NCBI GenBank assembly: GCA_958510825.1 | Contig: OY294054.1 | Coordinates: 7,914,191 to 7,978,190 of the forward strand | Origin: Brachypterus glaber | Taxonomy: Eukaryota; Arthropoda; Insecta; Coleoptera; Kateretidae | Length of the DNA: 64,000 bases | Reading direction: 5' to 3' | Shown: piece after piece, positions 10,315 through 20,994 of the stretch | Numbering within the stretch: position 1 is the first letter of the stretch | How the letters are laid out: every line of letters begins with the position of its first letter | The notes under the pieces: generated by a model | The model's input: the letters and a program-made list of their open reading frames with translations, nothing else | What the model was told of the DNA's origin: nothing | The model's database searches: none | Program-made: the position numbers and the translations under genes

Positions 10315-11719
10315 CCTTCTTCCTCCATTTAGTGATCCTGAAGGTTATTTGCTGAAGCCCGATATAAGCAACGTTATTTCGAGGTTGCAGCGCATTCACG
10401 GATTTTTCATCCAAGCCAAGGACAAGGGTAACTCCTTTTTCCTCAGCTTGGCTGCTTATTATCCTCCAGTTTTCTGTAAGCAGCCCTTGGTTCTGGGTTT
10501 TCAAAAACTGGAGGATTTTGGCCTGTTCCCTAACTCCCAGGAGATCGGTAGGTACCCAAACAACAGCCTTGACAGTTCGGACAATCTCTCGAGCGTTTCC
10601 AGCTCTTAAGACGGCCCCCTCCCAAAGCTGCAGAATCGGCACCTTGCCTAGGAGCCAGGTTTTCGCAGCCTCGTCGACACAGTGTACGTACACAATGCCG
10701 GCTTCAGTGTAGGAGTTTTTAAAGCAGGGGCCAGTTCCAGGTTCGCTTTTCAAAACCTTCCGTACTAAGGCTTGCTGTACCTCCGTACACTGTTGCTCTG
10801 TGAGCTTTGTCTCAGGGAAGTTTCCGTCGACGATAGCCATTTTAAAGCCGGCGGTAGCCTCGCTGTAAGCTACCCCAGTTGATGTACTGTTGCCTTCCGA
10901 CCTTGAACGTTTTTGCCCCTTTGCAGGGGTTGCTACGTTTGTAGTTTCAGCAGCCTCTGCCGACTTGGGCTTCCTATTCTTCTTCCTAGAGCGAATAGGT
11001 TCCCCTCTGGCTTTGGCTGCTGCGATTGCCAGTTTCCGACGTTGTGAGCCGGACTTCCTGACAACCGGTTTCTTGAAACCTAGCCTGTTAAGGTTAGAGC
11101 TCAAGTCTTGAACCTCTCCGTTCCCTGATAGGCTTGCGCTGCAGCTTCCCTCAGATACTTGCATAGGCTCTAGTTCTAGGTTGGGTCTCTCGGAGTTATC
11201 CGATTCCCCAGAGGTTATCTTGGGTCTTTCGGAGTTATCCGATTCCCCAGAGGTTGCTTTGGGTCTTTCGGAGTTATCCGATTCCCCAGAGGTTTTTTGT
11301 TTTTTCTCTAAATTTTCTTCCATGTTGGTCCCACGAGAAGATCGGATTGAGTCCACCCCAACAGCCGCTTATTGGGGCAAGGCTAACCCCCGAAGGGTAA
11401 CGACAGGGTTGCGCCCGGTTCACTGCCGGCACCGTTTAGGGCACCATAACCCAGGTACCATCCAGCCCTCACCACGGTCGCTTACGGCTTGGCTTGGGGG
11501 ATATTTATCGACCTCCCAGTCTAGATCCATCGAGTTTAGTTTCAACAGGGCCACCACGTGAAGGGTGCGTATCCGGCCAAGAGGCCAAATCGTGCAATGC
11601 ACACTCCCAGTCATTGCCAGGAGTACCCAATGGTCTTGGGTGCTAAAGAACACCCCTGGGGTCAGGTACTTCCCCGCTCAGTTTTACCCCGATTAAGAAA
11701 ACCCATGAAACCCCTTAGC
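10119..11719 (-). mobile_element. LOA/I-type non-LTR retrotransposon, copy C (3' truncated)
   Basis: 5' end at about 11719, matching the end of copy A. It has a full-length ORF1 and the first 60 or so codons of ORF2, then stops abruptly at about 10119. It is very similar to copy A over shared parts, implying recent activity of the family. Its 5' end abuts the 9-bp minisatellite. Confidence 0.8.
10277..11356 (-). CDS. ORF1 protein of LOA/I-type retrotransposon copy C
   Basis: An intact 359-residue ORF, the complete version of the deleted ORF1 in copy A. Order: low-complexity N-terminus with three SGESDNSERPK-type repeats (about 25-60); basic KSGSQRRKLAIAAAKARGEP and RSRKKNRKPKS patches (about 105-135), probably nucleic-acid binding or nuclear targeting; then a folded domain from about 180 (LTEQQCTEVQQALVRKV, YVHCVDEAAKTWL, VWVPTDLL) that resembles the domain in ORF1 of other insect elements recorded as DUF4780 in my recollection. 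No CCHC knuckle. Start at 11356 (MDSIRSS) or at 11333 (MEENLEK), the latter conserved in copy A. Its 3' end overlaps ORF2 by 38 bases, so ORF2 is probably translated by termination-reinitiation or frameshift. Confidence 0.85.
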   Translation of the reverse strand: MDSIRSSRGTNMEENLEKKQKTSGESDNSERPKATSGESDNSERPKITSGESDNSERPNLELEPMQVSEGSCSASLSGNGEVQDLSSNLNRLGFKKPVVRKSGSQRRKLAIAAAKARGEPIRSRKKNRKPKSAEAAETTNVATPAKGQKRSRSEGNSTSTGVAYSEATAGFKMAIVDGNFPETKLTEQQCTEVQQALVRKVLKSEPGTGPCFKNSYTEAGIVYVHCVDEAAKTWLLGKVPILQLWEGAVLRAGNAREIVRTVKAVVWVPTDLLGVREQAKILQFLKTQNQGLLTENWRIISSQAEEKGVTLVLGLDEKSVNALQPRNNVAYIGLQQITFRITKWRKKDAAGNPDKPAAL

Positions 11720-11720
11720 C

Positions 11721-11810
11721 CATGTCTGGTCTGTCTGGTCTGTCTGGTCTGTCTGGTCTGTCCGGTCTGTCCGGTCTGTCCGGTCTGTCCGGTCTGTCCG
11801 GTCTGTCCGG
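11721..11810 (+). repeat. 9-bp minisatellite GGTCTGTCY, left part
   Basis: About nine to ten copies of GGTCTGTCT shading into GGTCTGTCC. It continues beyond the LTR element at 15923. The 9-bp period keeps frames open on both strands, which produces spurious Gly-Leu-Ser and Asp-Arg-Pro repeat ORFs. Confidence 0.95.
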
Positions 11811-12928
11811 TGTTACGGTTAAAATGAACTCTATCTAAAATTGGGTTAAATAGTCATTATAATTTATTTTCAATAGTTTTCCCCGATATTTTCAGTTTTC
11901 AAATTTTCAATGATACTCCTATTAAATCACTTTAAAATCTAAATGTCTTTGATAAAAGAACTGAATGACGTTGCTAAAAATAAACTTTTGTCAAGAGACG
12001 TCATTTCTGAAAAATTGATAACTATCCATTCCTGAGAATTTTTGCAATATTTGCGTGCTCTTTGTAGGATTTACTCTCAGAAACTAGATTACAAATTGTT
12101 CCTTATATCGTTAAATTAAAAGGACATTTGAATACCCGTTTGGGGATATACTGTTATAATTTTGAAGAAAACACTATAGGCCGAATTAGAACAAGGTAAC
12201 AAATTAAATATCCATTCAATATTTTATCTAACTTTATTTAATTTTTGGAGCCTCCTACGTTCCTTCCCTCCATCTTTCCTTTTTCTCTTATCTCTTGTCC
12301 AATACTTATTTTACGTTTTTTTATAAACGTACATCTATCCGTACGTCTCATTATTTGGATTCCGACTCTCCGAAAGCAGTATTGTCCTGTTCTTATGCAT
12401 TGGAGAAGGTTTACCAAAGATTTACAAGTTTTATACTGACGTTGTTAAGGAGATTGATCAAAACCACAAGCAGATAAGTCTAACTTTACATCCAAACATC
12501 AGATCTTTATTATTGCGCTATAAATGTGTACGCTTACTCGATTACCTCTAACCTAGAGGCCCTGTAAACTTTTTGCGAGCTCGTAAAAAGGTAAAAATTA
12601 ATTATATATTATATCTGCGGTTAATCTAATTTTAACACTATGTTTATTTTTATCAAATTTGTCACTCTGGTAATTCTAAATTAAAATCTATAATATTTTG
12701 ATCTCGATATATTTTTCTTGGTCTGGTATATCAGATTATTTCATTTTGGACCAAGTGGCGCCTCCAGGTAATTTAATTTCTTGTTTTTAAATATTTTACA
12801 ATCGTTTTATTTAAAGGAAAAACTATCATTAAGGCGAAGCACACCCCACCCTGAAGAAATCTGAGCTACCGTGCATTTGTTACGCATTTTTCCATCATTC
12901 CGTTCCATTAGTACCTTTGGCCGTAACA
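11811..12928 (+). repeat. 5' LTR (1118 bp)
   Basis: Begins TGTTACGGTTAAAATG and ends TTTGGCCGTAACA, with an 8-bp terminal inversion. By eye it differs from the 3' LTR at a few percent of sites or fewer plus several small indels, e.g. CCCCGATATT against CCTCGATATT. Confidence 0.93.
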
Positions 12929-12946
12929 AAATAGCGCCCAATCGAT
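12929..12946 (+). promoter_or_regulatory. Candidate primer binding site
   Basis: AATAGCGCCCAATCGATA directly follows the LTR end. The GCGCCCAA core resembles tRNA 3'-end complements used by retroelements; the tRNA species was not determined. Confidence 0.4.
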
Positions 12947-13465
12947 AGTTTTTCTGCACGTAAAACTGCAATATAAAGTTTATTTTTTGGTAATATCGTT
13001 CTTGGTGCAATATTGTGTCGTCAATTTTTTTTCTTTGGTGTTAAAACAGCATAAGTATTTTTTTTTTGCAGAATAACAATACAAGTGGTGTAAAATAAAG
13101 TTATTATAAAGTTTTTATTAAAAAAAAAACTCACACACAAAATTAATACACGCTGTATCTTTGATTTTTTTAAAAAATTGTTTTTGCTTAAAAAAAAAAG
13201 GTAAAATTGAAAATTTGGAAAATATAATTTATTTATTTTGTTTTAGGTTTCAATATTATTAAAATTAGATTTGAATAATATTAATTTTGTTTGTGTACCT
13301 ATATCTTTCTTTGAATTATGCAAATTTGTTTTAATTTTTATTTGAGACTTCTAAAACTTTAACGTTTTTGTATACCGTACGTTTTCTTTTTCGTAAGGGG
13401 GGAATTGTTTCCTATTTCCTATAATTTAATTTATTTATTTGTTCTTCGTTTCTTATTAAGGCAGA
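12947..13465 (+). other. LTR-element leader, AT-rich, no ORF
   Basis: Leader between primer site and gag with several A/T runs and TTATTTATTTG-type sequence. No conserved motif recognised. Confidence 0.5.
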
Positions 13466-14633
13466 ATGACTGATTTTAAGTATGAAATTAATAGATTAGA
13501 TAAAGACGAATTAACTTATGAAACAGCTTGTTTGGGTGTTACCTCAGATCCATCTAAAAGCGTAGATGATCTTAGAAAATGTTTATCTAGTCTTAAAAAG
13601 TTACAAAAGTTAGGAACATTAACCTTACCTAATTACCCATTTAGTTTTTCTGATGACGACACCGCAATTACGTCAAAAATAGACCAGTCACGAAGTTTAA
13701 TTGCAAACTTAAGCCTTGAAAGCGAACCAACTGCTTATTCCAAATTGTACTCTAAGTTAGCACATGTATTTAATAGAGCTAGTAATAGTAAACCAGACAG
13801 AGATGATGACATTAAAAAAAGGTCAAAACATTTGGTAAACATACTAGATCTTTTTAGCCAACTTAAACATAAATCTACTCGGACGACCATAGCTGATCAA
13901 GTTACTGACTTACTCTCATCATCTAGACTACTTAACTCAGACGACGAATTCCAAAACGAAGACGAACCTTGCCAAACTCCTTTGAATTTAACTTGTATAA
14001 CTCCTACGAGACCTTATGTGAAATCGGTACCTGTATCTCAGTGGGGAATTAAATTTACTGGCGAAAAATCATCCATGTCACTTGCTGCATTTTTGGAGCT
14101 CGTTGATGAACTCTCTGTCGCAAGAAATGTCACTTACGAACAATTACATGCAAGCGCTATAGATTTGTTCACAAATAAAGCACCTATTTGGTATCGAGCA
14201 ATAAGACCAGAAATTAAAACATGGACAGAGTTAGTAAAGGCACTAAAATACGAATTTCAACCATACGAAGCTACTAGACGAAATTAAACGACGCACACAA
14301 GGACCAACAGAAACGATTGGTTTGGACTTTTTATATATATGGCAATTATGGCCACTATGTTCAACAGACTTACTACCAGACTTAACGAACCAGAAAAGCT
14401 TTAAATTCTACTTAGAAATATAAGTCTCTTTTATCAAGACAAAATGGGATTGCTTGAAATTAATTCTATCCATGAATTAAAACAAATTTGTAAACGGATT
14501 GGAACCAAAAAGGAATCAATTGATAATTTTATACTACCTCCTAGACAGAATAACCGACTTATGGAACCAGACCTTTCATACATATACGTAAATACTAACA
14601 TTCCAAATACATCCATCAGATAGCGAAGAATAA
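13466..14633 (+). pseudogene. Gag of the LTR element, frameshifted
   Basis: Starts at the ATG at 13466 (MTDFKYEINRLDKDE) and stays open for 273 codons. An N-terminal helical region is followed, from about residue 195, by the Retrotrans_gag-type core: VSQWGIKFTGEK, LAAFLELVDELSVARNV, SAIDLFTNKAPIWYRA, WTELVKALKYEF. The frame then stops at 14287, but gag-like sequence continues in other frames (RRTQGPTETIG, MFNRLTTRLNEPEKL, LLEINSIHELKQICKRI) to a SDSEE stop near 14633. At least two lesions separate these parts. No zinc knuckle or pol follows. It would form the particle shell; it is now dead. Confidence 0.8.
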
Positions 14634-14779
14634 GTGTAATTGTTTATTATGATATTGATGTATGCTATGAATATGATTAATGATGATTGGATTTATATTT
14701 TAGACATTATATATATATATTTTTTTTTTCTAATTTTAATCAACCTTAAAAAAAAAATCTTCGATTTTTTTTTTTCTGT

Positions 14780-14794
14780 AGTAGGGGGAGAATT
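14780..14794 (+). promoter_or_regulatory. Polypurine tract
   Basis: AGTAGGGGGAGAATT immediately before the 3' LTR is the expected plus-strand primer for reverse transcription. Confidence 0.7.
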
Positions 14795-15922
14795 TGTTAC
14801 GGTTAAAATGAACTCTATCTAAAATTGGGTTAAATAGTCATTATAATTTATTTTCAATAGTTTTCCTCGATATTTTCAGTTTTCAAATTTTCAATGATAC
14901 GCCTATTAAATCACTTTAAAATCTAAATGTCTTTGATAAAAGAACTGAATGACGTTGCTAAAAATAAACTTTTGTCAAGAGACGTCATTTCTGAAAAATT
15001 GATAACTATCAGTTCCTGAGAATTTTTGCAATATTTGCGTGCTCTTTGGAGGATTTACTCTCAGAAACTAGATTACAAATTGTTCCTTTTCGTTAAATTA
15101 AAAGGACATTTGAATACCCGTTTGGGGATATACTGTTATCATTTTGAAGAAAACACTATAGGCCGAATTAGAACAAGGTAACAAATTAAATATCCATTCA
15201 ATATTTTATCTAATTTTCTTTATTTAATTTTTAGAGCCTCCTACGTTCCTTCCCTCCTTCCCTCCATCTTTCCTTTTTCTCTTATCTCTTGTCCAATACT
15301 TATTTTACGTTGTTTTATAAACGTACATCTATCCGTACGTCTTATTATTTGGATTCCGACTCTCCGAAAGCAGTATTGTCCTGTTCTTATGCATTGGAGA
15401 AGGTTTACCAGAGATTTACAAGTTTTATACTGAGGTTGTTAAGAAGATTGATCAAAACCACAAGCAGATAAGTCTAACTTTACATCCAAACATCAGATCT
15501 TTATTATTGCCCTATAAATGTGTACGCTTACTCGATTACCTCTAACCTAGAGGCCCTGTAAACTTATTGCGAGCTCGTAAAAAGGTAAAAATTAATTATA
15601 TATTATATCTTCGGTTAATCTAATTTTAACACTATGTTTATTTTTATCAAATTTGTCACTCTGGTAATTCTAAATTAAAATCTATAATATTTTGATCTCA
15701 ATATATTTTTCTTGGTCTGGTATATCAGATTATTTCATTTTGGACCAAGTGGCGCCTCCAGGTAATTTAATTTCTTGTTTTTAAATATTTTACAATCGTT
15801 TTATTTAAAGGAAAAACTATCATTAAGGCGGAGCACACCCCACCCTGAAGAAATCTGAGCTACCGTGCATTTGTTACGCATTTTTCCATCATTCCGTTCC
15901 ATTATTACCTCTGGCCGTAACA
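14795..15922 (+). repeat. 3' LTR (1128 bp)
   Basis: Same ends as the 5' LTR (TGTTACGG to CCGTAACA). It is followed by CCGG and the resumed minisatellite. It contains an extra TCCCTCCT-type copy near 15255 relative to the 5' LTR. Confidence 0.93.
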
Positions 15923-16214
15923 CCGGTCTGTCCGGTCTGTCAGGTCTGTCCGGTCTGTCCGGTCTGTCCTGTCTGTCCGGTCTGTCCGGTCTGTCCGGTC
16001 TGTCCGGTCTGTCTGGTCTGTCTGCATTTCTGCCGGTCTGCCTGTCTGCCTGCCTGCCTGTCTGTCTGTCTGTACGTCCGTCAGTCCGTCCGTCCGTCCG
16101 TCCGTCCGTCCGTCCGTCGGTCCGTCCGTCCGTCCGTCTGTCCGTCCGTCCGTCCGTCCGTCCGTCCGTCGGTCCGTCCGTCCGTCCGTCCGTCGGTCCG
16201 TCCGTCCTTCCATC
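15923..16214 (+). repeat. Minisatellite right part grading into CCGT tetranucleotides
   Basis: Nine-bp GGTCTGTCC units (15923-16020), then CTGC/CTGT and a long GTCC tetranucleotide tract (about 16070-16210). Copy B of the LOA/I-type element begins immediately after. Confidence 0.95.
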
Positions 16215-18038
16215 CTTCCGACGAGGAACTCTCAAGAATGAGAAAGGACAACAGAAGGCTGTTCAACCGTGCTAAAAACACGGGCGAATGGGAGTTATAA
16301 AGAATCTCTCGGCAGATATAGCAAAGCTATCAAGACCTTAAAGAGGAATCCTGGAGGAAGTTCTGTCAGGGTAACAAAGATACACCTACATGTTCAGGAC
16401 TCCAAAGGTCTCTCGGAAAGGAAAAAGATTATAATCTAGACTCTATAAAAACCGATTCAGGGACCTATACTGAAACGGCAGAAGAGACGCTAGAGGTAAT
16501 GTTAAAAAATCACTTTCCGGGATCTGAAAGGAACCGGGACAATGAGGTCAACTACATACAGACGGAAGGCCTAAGAAGGCCCGCAAGGGCGGACTGGAAG
16601 CTTGCATCCAAAATAGTTGATGCAAAAAAGCTTAAGCGGGCTGTGAATTCATTTAAACCATTCAAGGCAGCTGGTAAAGATGGTGTGTTTCCCGCTCTGC
16701 TACAGAACGGGATAAGCGTACTAGCAACACCAGTAGTTAATCTACTTAGGGCAAGTTTGGCCTTTGGACACATACCGAAGGGCTGGAGGAAGGTAAAGGT
16801 TATCTTTTTACCTAAACCAGGAAAGGCAACACTAGAGAAACTGCTTGACAGGGACATAAGGGACAAGGTCTTAAAAACAAGACCCTTGCACAGGCTCCAG
16901 CATGCATATCAAGCAGGTAAATCCTGCGAGCTAGCTATACACGAGCTAGCAAAAAGAACAGAGAAAGCAATTAAAGACAAAGGAATCTGTCTAGCTGCTC
17001 TATTGGACATAGAGGGGGCATTTAGTAACACCTCATATGAATCAATAGAAAATGCACTCAATAGACATGGGGTACCAAATACAATATGTAGATGGGTAAC
17101 GACCATGCTGAAAAACAGAACTATTGAGACATCACTCCAACAATCAATGATAGAAGTGCTGGTCGCGAAAGGGTGTACTCAGGGAGGGGCGTTATCGCCA
17201 CTCCTATGGTGCCTTGTGGTAAACAGTCTTCTGGAGGAATTGGAGAGACATGGCTTCTATGCACAGGGATATGCTGATGAAATAACGATTCTCGTATGTG
17301 GCAACTACCGAAAAACTGTATCAGAAGTGATGCAGGGAGCCCTTAAGGTCATAGAGAATTGGTGCAGAAGAGTGGGACTCTCGGTAAACCCTACAAAAAC
17401 CACACTTATTCCATTTACCAACAAAAGGAAACTCGTAATTGAGCCTCCAAGGTTATTTGGAACTAAGCTGAAGTTGGTGGGGCAAGCAAAGTATCTCGGA
17501 GTCCTCCTAGATAGCAAGTTGTCTTATAAACCCCATCTAACAGATAAAACAAACAGAGCTATTAGAGCACCATGGGCATGTAGACGCATGTTTAGCAAAA
17601 ACTGGGAAATTAAACCTGGAATGTTACACTGGGTATACAAGGTGATTGTAAAACCCATAGTGACATATGCTGCCATAGTGTGGTGGCATAATGCAAATGC
17701 CACTACCAACAGACTGATGCTAAGCAAGGTACAAAGACTTGCCTGCATCGGGATAACGGGGGCAATGAACACTACCCCCACCGAAGCACTTGAAGTCCTA
17801 CTGGACTTGCCTCCATTACATTTGGTGGCAAAAACAGAGGGACTTATGTCAGCGTACAGACTAAGAATTAACGGCATGGGAGACCGCCATAGTGGGTTAG
17901 AACACACCAAAATCTTTGAGAAAATTAACAATACTATCCACGAAAACAGATGGGATTGCTATAGTCTATGATTTCAGGCAACCGGCAAAGGCTGAAATAC
18001 CTAGCCGGGATGCATGGAAATATGGACTATATAGTTCG
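16215..18038 (+). pseudogene. Reverse transcriptase of copy B, catalytically damaged
   Basis: Linker sequence (DNRRLFNRAKNTGEW) at 16220-16290, then an open frame 16499-17971. RT blocks: KAAGKDGVFPALL (about residues 55-70), VIFLPKPGK (about 100), HRLQHAYQAGKSCELAIHE (about 135), LLDIEGAFSN (about 165), GCTQGGALSPLLWCLVVNS (about 225), GYADEITILVCG (about 260), YLGVLLDSKL (about 335) and a thumb. Two defects stand out. The motif-2 block found in copy A between PKPGR and TLEKL (containing YRPINLSS) is missing in frame. The catalytic box reads YADE rather than YADD, and copy A's AFDHT region reads AFSNT. The polymerase is therefore very probably inactive despite a long ORF. Confidence 0.85.
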
Positions 18039-18094
18039 TCAAAAAGCTAAAGCGAATTGACCGTTATTTCAGGAGTGTGCCCTGTTGCCGGATT
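18039..18094 (+). repeat. Left terminal inverted repeat of the 4.5-kb transposon
   Basis: About 55 bases, matched by 22526-22583 in reverse complement with about five differences. Confidence 0.9.
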
Positions 18095-18623
18095 TATTTC
18101 GTGTAAACATAACCTAAAAACGTCAATTAAATATGGATAATAAAAATTGTTTTTGCATTTTAAATTAATGATTTAGAAAAAAATCGTATTTGAGTATAAA
18201 TTTAGTGATAAAACACCCCCCAACAATACCTTAATTGGGAAAATCTACTTTCCAAATAGGAAAATTATCAGCTAGGATACCTTAAAAAGTAGGGTAAAAG
18301 TTGGTAAATTTGTATAGGTGTTGAGCTGTTTTTTTCATCAAATGTAGTAGTAGAAAATAGAGTGTGGTACATACAGCTGGGAAATTGGTAGTATCAGTTG
18401 GGGACGAGCATCTTTTGATCTTTTTTTTTAATCTTAAAAAATTTCTGCCAGGGGCAAAGCTATTTTAGATTTGGGAAATTTGTCTATCTTTAGTTAAGAA
18501 ATGTTTGTCTTGCCCACAAAAAAAATGCCTCAGAGCACCCCTGATAACATAACATCATATACGGAATGTGAATTGATACCATACCTACGCACTTTTCATG
18601 ATAAAACTATGGACTCTTTTAGC

Positions 18624-18812
18624 CATGTATGCTGGCAGGGCCAGATGCAGGGGGTAAAATTCCCCAGGGCCCAGCTTCAGAGGTGAGGACCATTTTTTAT
18701 CAAAATTTTCTGGCATGGGTAAGGTTTTTTCCAGATGTAGGGCCAGGGAAAAAAGTTGCCCCGGGTCCCAGCTGGGTCAGTCCAGCCCTTTATGCCGGCA
18801 TACATCTTAATT
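18624..18812. mobile_element. Possible small MITE
   Basis: ATGTATGCTGGCAGGGCC (18624) and the reverse complement of the right part (ATGTATGCCGGCATAAAGGG, ending about 18806) are similar, with GC-rich arms around an AT core. The arms are imperfect and no target duplication was found. Confidence 0.4.
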
Positions 18813-19026
18813 TTAGTGCCAACCAGTTGCCACACAACAAATAAAAATATATAAATTTTGAAAATTTTTATTATTGAACATTTTAACATATTTAACAATT
18901 TGTAGAAAAGAATTTTGGTAATAAGACAAAAAAACTTAAATTCTGGTTTTAGTTTATCTCTCAACATTAAAACAAAATATATCTTGTTAATCTATAGTGC
19001 ATGTCATTTAACTTTTAAATGACTTA

Positions 19027-19600
19027 ATATATCAACTTGAAATTTGGAATACTTAAATAACATAACTCAAGTAATTTTGGTTTATATGTTTAGGGGCACA
19101 ATAAAGGTAGGGGGACAAGGATAAAAAAATTTAAATAGAAAGAAGGGCCATGTGATACGTTATTTTAAATCTTATTAAATTCTGTTTTTGACCATATTAT
19201 TTTTAACTTTATAATTTTTTTTTAAAGGTGATGAGTTTTTTTTTTAAAATACGGGTTCCTTGTTTTTTTTTATTTTTAATTTTCATTCATATCATTTAAG
19301 ATTTATTTAAAAGTATAATTTACATTTTTGTGTCATAAAATTAATCATTAAACTAAATTTTTTTGATATTTGTAAAGAAATTTTTAATAAAATTCCCATT
19401 TTCAACACATTCCTAATCCCCTAAAAAAATGTTAAAAAAGGTATATGGTCGAATGAAGAAGAATTTTATGATGTACGAGCACACAAACCCACTTTCCATA
19501 AAAAAAATTCTCCTTTTTGTGCCCCCAAACATATCAAATTAATACCAAAAAACTATTTGGGTTATGTTATTAAGGTGTTCCAAATTTAAAGTTGATATAT
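19027..19600. mobile_element. 574-bp MITE with long inverted repeats, TA target site
   Basis: ATATATCAACTTGAAATTTG at the left pairs with CAAATTTAAAGTTGATATAT at the right, and the inversion continues through ATAACATAAC and the GGGGCACAA blocks for about 90 bases. It is flanked by TA on both sides (19025-19026, 19601-19602). A relative lies at 51639-52263. Confidence 0.8.
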
Positions 19601-19614
19601 TATCAAAAACTGCA

Positions 19615-20775
19615 TTACTTATTATTCTTCTTTGTCTTCACTATCTGTACTCTGTTCAATGACAAGGGGAGCAACATAAATATTTTGTTCTCCAACCATT
19701 CCTGAATTTGTGGTTTATTCCAGTTAGTTGTTGGAATTTTTTCCACCAAAACATTATGATAAGAAGCATTGTCCAATACTATTACATAAGGCTCCCCCAG
19801 GTTGGCAATTAGTTGATGCTCAAACCAATTAAAAAAATTATCCTGGTTCATCGTGGTAATCCTGTTTTTTGTCTTTTGATGAAAATAATAGTTCTGCTCC
19901 AGGTATAAATCCCCCTGCATTTCCAGCATTAAGAATTATATACTTAAAAAAAACAAAAGGGTTTCAAAATCAAATATCAATTTGATATCAGGGGCAGGTC
20001 CAGGGGGGGGGGGGGGCAATGGGGGCAACTACCTCCCCCAATAGTCAAGCAAAACCGATTTTTTTTGTTTAGAACAAGTTTTGTGAAAGATAGGTAAAAT
20101 CGGACAGAAATTGCCTCCCCCAGAGCAAAATCCTGGATCCGCCCCTATTTGATTTACTAATATTCTCTTGGGGGGCTGTTCAACAATGGTTTCACCGACT
20201 TGGGGGAGTCTAGCTGAAATTAATGCCCTATATAAAATGTTCCAATTAAACGTGGCGAAATGTTATGGGGGCAAGGGGGTCTAAAAGAAGAAAAAATTTA
20301 CATAACGCCCAAAATATCCTTTTTTTACTTTTTAAGCCAAATTCGATGCCGAATTCCATGCAAATTCCTGTTTTTTTTTTTTTACTGCAATGAAATTCCA
20401 GGTTTTTATAAGACATTTAAGACTTTTACAGGAAAATAAAAATCATAAAAAATGAGTTGTATACCTTTTTCCATCTACCTGCGTAGTTCTGACGCTTCTT
20501 TTGTCACTATTTTGCCACGAATGACCTAGAGTGCCATTTTGAAAAATCCATGTTTCATCAAGAAAGACAAATTGATAGAATTTTTGTTTTTGAACTTTTG
20601 TATACTCCCTTAAAAATTGTATATGTTTATGGGCTATGTCGGGAAGTTCCATAAGTCCTCTCCTAGGATTATCCTTGGACCATTTAAATCCAATATTTAA
20701 TAAAACAAGCCTAAGACACTCGTGGCTTCCTTGAAAAATTTCAGCTTCTCGCAGTTTCGAATTTAGGAGGGACAA
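19615..20775 (-). pseudogene. Tc1/mariner-like (IS630-type DDE) transposase, broken
   Basis: The enzyme would cut and paste the element. The first block, 20775-20443, has RRGLMELPDIAHKHIQFLR and FVFLDETWIFQNG, where the DETW aspartate is the first catalytic residue of the IS630-like DDE fold. It ends at a plausible splice donor (AAAAAG/GTATAC). A second block, 19929-19615, has NWFEHQLIANL and VIVLDNASYH with the second catalytic Asp. Upstream of the second block the expected sequence (AGNAGGFIPGAELLF) is in another frame, so a frameshift lies near 19850. Another shift near 19680 disrupts the C-terminal Glu region. The N-terminal DNA-binding domain is not recognised; it should lie to the right of 20775. 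Confidence 0.75.
19989..20147. mobile_element. 159-bp hAT-like MITE inside the transposase gene
   Basis: Ends CAGGGGCAGGTCCAGG and, inverted, TAGGGGCGGATCCAGGA. It is flanked by 8-bp near-duplicates TTTGATAT (19981-19988) and TTTGATTT (20148-20155). The 8-bp duplication and terminal pattern fit hAT. It contains a run of G (about 20003-20016). Confidence 0.8.
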
Positions 20776-20994
20776 TGTTAAATGCTCTTCTGTAAATAAA
20801 AAAATAGAATCATTGGTGTTTTAGAATGTGAGTAATAACAGGTGTTAACAGTTATTATCAATAAGTATTCCCGCCTGCAGCGATTTTTTATGCGTCAAAA
20901 GATTTTTAAAAATTATTTATTATTTTGGTGAATGCGACCAAAAATTTTTAATTACCCCATATCTTGACTCAATTTTCTAATGCCCTAGTAACAT

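Larger units (their letters stand above)
11811..15922 (+). mobile_element. Gag-only (non-autonomous) LTR retrotransposon
   Basis: Two near-identical LTRs start TGTTACGG and end CCGTAACA, with primer-site-like sequence, a gag remnant and a purine tract between them. The minisatellite gives a 4-bp target duplication CCGG (11807-11810 and 15923-15926), as expected of the gypsy group. No protease, RT or integrase lies in the 1.87-kb interior, so a helper element must have supplied them. Confidence 0.9.

Noticed and set aside
11181..11561. Plus-strand ORF opposite the LOA/I-type ORF1 (also 2364-2585)
   Set aside because: It is the antisense shadow of the SGESDNSERPK repeat region.
12245..12477. 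Short ORFs within the LTR (also at 15289)
   Set aside because: They exist in both LTRs but are short, overlapping and without domain features; LTR sequence explains them.
15801..16281. Long ORFs of Gly-Leu-Ser, Arg-Thr-Asp-Gly and Asp-Arg-Pro repeats on both strands
   Set aside because: They are translations of the 9-bp and 4-bp simple repeats; frames stay open on several frames of both strands, so no protein is implied.
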